Source: Nitrososphaerota archaeon
GTDB lineage: Archaea; Thermoproteota; Nitrososphaeria; Nitrososphaerales; Nitrososphaeraceae
Assembly (NCBI GenBank): GCA_005877345.1
Contig: VBPR01000044.1
Location: 1-15,624, forward strand
Direction of reading: 5' to 3'
Length of the DNA stretch: 15,624 nucleotides
The position numbers and the translations under genes are program-made. Position 1 is the stretch's first letter, and each line of letters opens with the position of its first letter. This document shows, piece after piece, positions 13,541 to 15,624 of this stretch. The notes under the pieces were generated by a model. It did not search any database. It saw nothing but the letters and a program-made list of their open reading frames with translations, and had not been told where the DNA came from.

Positions 13541-14017
13541 ATGCGACAAGAAAGTATTCAAAAAAAGAAGAACGGAGTTAAAAAGGATATTTCCAAGTCT
13601 TATAATCAATTTAAAGAATTCGAAGGAAAAAAATACACCGGAATGAAGGTCGGTAGAACTCATAAATGGTATTATGACAAGGGTGAATGGAAGGAAAAAA
13701 AGCTAACCCCCGATAAATGGCAATTCACCTATAATGTTACCAAAAGGAGGGCAGGAAATGCTCCAGAAGGTTCAGGTGTTCCTGTGGGAACAGAGTACCA
13801 TTGGTACATCCTTGCAAATCAAAGCGTGAAAAAACTTGATGCAAATAATTATACTACTTCTATGATAGGGCTTAAATATAAATTGGCGCATAAACGCGCA
13901 GAAAGAAATAACTGGAGCTCATCTGATAACGCCCAAAGAAAGAAATTGATAGAAATACTTGAGGAGTTAATCGACAATGTAAAATTGGAAATGGTTAGCA
14001 CAGCAAAAATAACTTGA
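13541..14017 (+). CDS. Conserved-looking basic orphan protein (158 aa)
   Basis: MRQESIQKKKNGVKKDISKS is a basic lead. The middle has many aromatic residues: FEGKKYTGMKVGRTHKWYYD, KGEWKEKKLTPDKWQFTYNV, then TKRRAGNAPEGSGVPVGTEY and HWYILANQSVKKLDANNYTT. The last third is helical (GLKYKLAHKRAERNNW; NAQRKKLIEILEELIDNVKL). The many Trp/Tyr and Lys/Arg residues and the Gly-rich loop suggest a small nucleic-acid-binding fold. I associate the pattern with uncharacterised ammonia-oxidising archaeal proteins but can name no family. Strong TATA box and no leader. No same-strand neighbour within 200 nt. Confidence 0.7.
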   Translation: MRQESIQKKKNGVKKDISKSYNQFKEFEGKKYTGMKVGRTHKWYYDKGEWKEKKLTPDKWQFTYNVTKRRAGNAPEGSGVPVGTEYHWYILANQSVKKLDANNYTTSMIGLKYKLAHKRAERNNWSSSDNAQRKKLIEILEELIDNVKLEMVSTAKIT

Positions 14018-14229
14018 ACTGAAGATTGTTCGATACTACAAGTGTGAAATACGTTATTGACAATATTTATTTAAAAGTGTCTGACATAATAAATAATGGG
14101 CAACAATTTACTTCCAACAAAACGAATTAGACAATAATCTGTGACAGTTAATTGAAAGCGTAATAACTAACATATGCCAGGTACTAGCTTATAGATATCA
14201 ATTAAAATATCCAAATAACGGATGTAGAA

Positions 14230-14985
14230 TTGTTGTCTGTTGATGGAAAAATAGCAATCGTAACGGGTGGAACGATAGGACTCGGATTAGTGATTGCAAG
14301 AGACTTAGCCAGAAATGGTGCCACCGTAATTATTACTTCTAGGAAAAAATCTAATTTGAAAAAAGCCATTCATTTGATTGATAAAAATTGTTACGGATTT
14401 CAATTAGACCTTTCCAAAAAGAACAGTATAAGTCAATTTATTGAAAACATTTCAAAAGACTTTCGCCATGTTGATATCCTAATAAATAATGCTGGTTTTC
14501 CATTCAAAAGGGAAATTTGGTTTAAAAAAATACATGATATTTCACAACTAGAACTGATGAATATTCTTCAAGTTGATTTGATTGGTTCTTTTCAAGTAAC
14601 CAGAGAAATTTTGAAGATCATGATGAAAAAAAGAACTGGAGTTATTATCAATATTGCTTCAACCCCTGCTATATCCGGTCATATTTGCGGCTCTCCCTAC
14701 TCTATAGCAAAAGCAGGGTTGATTAGTTTGACTAAGCATATAGCTTTAGAATACGGACAATTTAACATCAGGTCGTATTCGGTTGCGTTGGGTGATGTCC
14801 TTACAGATACAATGCGTAGATCACTTTCAAGAAGTGAGTTAGTCAAGGCTAAAAATGAAAATACAATGAAAAGACTGGGCCAACCTGAAGAAGTTGCTAA
14901 AAGTATTGTTTCACTTGCCGGTGAAAATTTTTCCTTCTCTACTGGTAATACTATTATTATTGATGGGGGCAGAGTCATAATTTAA
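14230..14985 (+). CDS. Short-chain dehydrogenase/reductase (SDR), FabG-like
   Basis: 251 residues starting at TTG. Classical SDR marks: the cofactor motif TGGTIGLG (12-19), SRKK after strand two (37-40), basic as for NADPH-users, a Asp60-Leu pair, NNAG (86-89), the catalytic Ser144 in NIAST, and YSIAK with Tyr157 and Lys161. The C-terminal TGNTIIIDGG (238-247) is typical of FabG and glucose-dehydrogenase-type members. The usual Asn of the fourth catalytic site (v-N-l-x-G) is Asp116 (LQVDLIGSF). SDRs reduce or oxidise carbonyl/hydroxyl groups; the substrate cannot be told. Full length for the family. An AT-rich strip (AATTAAAATATCC) about 25-30 nt upstream could be its TATA box. Confidence 0.9.
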   Translation: MLSVDGKIAIVTGGTIGLGLVIARDLARNGATVIITSRKKSNLKKAIHLIDKNCYGFQLDLSKKNSISQFIENISKDFRHVDILINNAGFPFKREIWFKKIHDISQLELMNILQVDLIGSFQVTREILKIMMKKRTGVIINIASTPAISGHICGSPYSIAKAGLISLTKHIALEYGQFNIRSYSVALGDVLTDTMRRSLSRSELVKAKNENTMKRLGQPEEVAKSIVSLAGENFSFSTGNTIIIDGGRVII

Positions 14986-15489
14986 TACGTGAAGGATATT
15001 GTTTCAAAGCTTAGATGACATCAGAGAAATAGAACTTCTTGTTGATAAGAAAAGATCTCTTAGAGGAGAACAAGCAAATACTAGTCACCGACAAAGAACA
15101 AACTGACGCATTAAGAAAGTTTGAGGGTAATAATATCTATTAACTATGTTTCAGTAATGCTAGATACCAGCTTGAACTACTACAACCTTGTGGTTAGGAT
15201 TGAGTAATCATCATGTTCATCAGTGAGACAGGAGATAATCGAGCGTATTAGATCTATGATATTCCTATGCATATATTGCAATAATTCAAATCCTGTCACA
15301 TTATCAGTAATCATTATTGGGTATTACGCTTCTGGACCATATGCTTCAGCCTTTTTTTTGTCAAACTCCAACAATAAATTCGTTGTAAAAATTCAAGCTC
15401 TAGGAAAGGTTAGCCAGAAATAGATACTATTTGCCTGTGTGAGCATTGTCCATTTAACTCTTTTATCCTTTGTTGCATATTGAATTACA
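14986..15489. other. Gene-poor stretch with a possible coding relic at 15008-15143
   Basis: Just after the SDR gene two plus-strand frames hold protein-like blocks: SLDDIREIELLVDKKRSL (from 15008) and, one base over, DLLEENKQILVTDKEQTDAL then RKFEGNNIY with a stop at 15141-15143. Together they look like a short charged helical protein split by a frameshift, or a 34-aa ORF from TTG 15039. An open frame of 66 codons from GTG 15223 (MRQEIIERIRSMIFLCIYCN) has no family pattern and is probably chance. Nothing else was seen. Confidence 0.3.
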
Positions 15490-15624
15490 ATGAATGAAAA
15501 AACAGACGACAACGAGAACCTTGACAAGGCACAGAAAAACCAAAGAAACATAGGTGCGGCTAAAGATGACCCGCATACTACCGGACCTGCAGAAAACCTA
15601 AGGGAAGAAGCTGCAGAAATGGTC
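15490..15624 (+). CDS. Charged hydrophilic protein, 3' end outside the window
   Basis: ATG 15490 opens MNEKTDDNENLDKAQKNQRN, then IGAAKDDPHTTGPAENLREE and AAEMV, still open at the last base. It is rich in Asp, Glu, Asn, Lys and Gln with no hydrophobic segment, thus likely unfolded like the small charged proteins at 7.2, 9.1 and 11.5 kb, and it has a PAEN block also found in the 9126 protein. That link is weak. Length and family cannot be told. Confidence 0.5.
   Translation, partial: MNEKTDDNENLDKAQKNQRNIGAAKDDPHTTGPAENLREEAAEMV

Noticed and set aside
14697..14978. 93-codon open frame on the minus strand
   Set aside because: Antisense shadow of the SDR gene, whose catalytic motifs are plain on the plus strand.
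15270..15300. TTCAAATCC resembling a tRNA T-loop
   Set aside because: No acceptor stem, D-arm or anticodon arm can be paired around it.
15223..15423. 66-codon open frame starting at GTG
   Set aside because: Composition is odd (runs of Ser/Asn/Phe), there is no promoter box at the right distance and no recognisable motif; likely chance in AT-rich DNA.

Overview
The window looks like chromosome of an AT-rich archaeon, most likely an ammonia-oxidising Nitrososphaerales member of the Nitrosocosmicus type (Thaumarchaeota/Nitrososphaeria). The reasons are: TATA-like boxes about 24-30 nt before several start codons with almost no leader; few Shine-Dalgarno sites; single-gene units on alternating strands with wide gaps; and a gene set typical of that group (PRC-barrel pairs, HdeD-like DUF308, archaeal wHTH remnants, RTX-type secreted protein, PsbP-like lipid/surface protein, DUF763, DUF1059, HNH with zinc knuckles, tiny zinc ribbons). 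No rRNA, tRNA, CRISPR array or insertion sequence was seen. The taxon is an inference.

Layout. 0-3.5 kb: end of a small coiled-coil ORF, a frameshifted HdeD-like membrane protein, a decayed wHTH gene, a secreted RTX-repeat protein, and a secreted PsbP-like protein whose internal 27-residue repeats carry a frame-breaking 35-nt deletion. 3.8-5.1 kb: an exported Cys-rich protein with a near-Tat signal, and a small orphan. 5.2-6.7 kb: a decayed nitroreductase, a wHTH gene with an in-frame stop, a TM2-type membrane protein and a 44-aa zinc ribbon. 6.9-11.9 kb: a duplicated stress-like module made of small membrane proteins, tiny highly charged proteins read divergently, a ferritin-like protein (intact at 8.0-8.5 kb, a ruined half-length paralogue at 11.7-11.9 kb), an HNH endonuclease, DUF1059, DUF763 and a 32-aa zinc ribbon. 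12.0-13.1 kb: two divergent PRC-barrel genes. 13.5-15 kb: a conserved-looking orphan and an SDR oxidoreductase. The window closes inside another small charged protein.

The main result is that much of the window is duplicated and decaying. At least seven loci show frameshifts, in-frame stops or truncation. Two further facts come from comparing loci: the 7.18 kb and 11.48 kb tiny charged ORFs are paralogues (one is off frame by 1 nt), and the divergent promoter plus gene head at 11.3-11.4 kb recurs as a relic at 8.98-9.09 kb. Some 1-nt lesions could be sequencing errors in A-runs; the 21-nt, 35-nt and multi-stop lesions are harder to explain that way. Nothing here is a proven new system, but the duplicated charged-protein/ferritin-like/HNH module is the best candidate for an undescribed unit.
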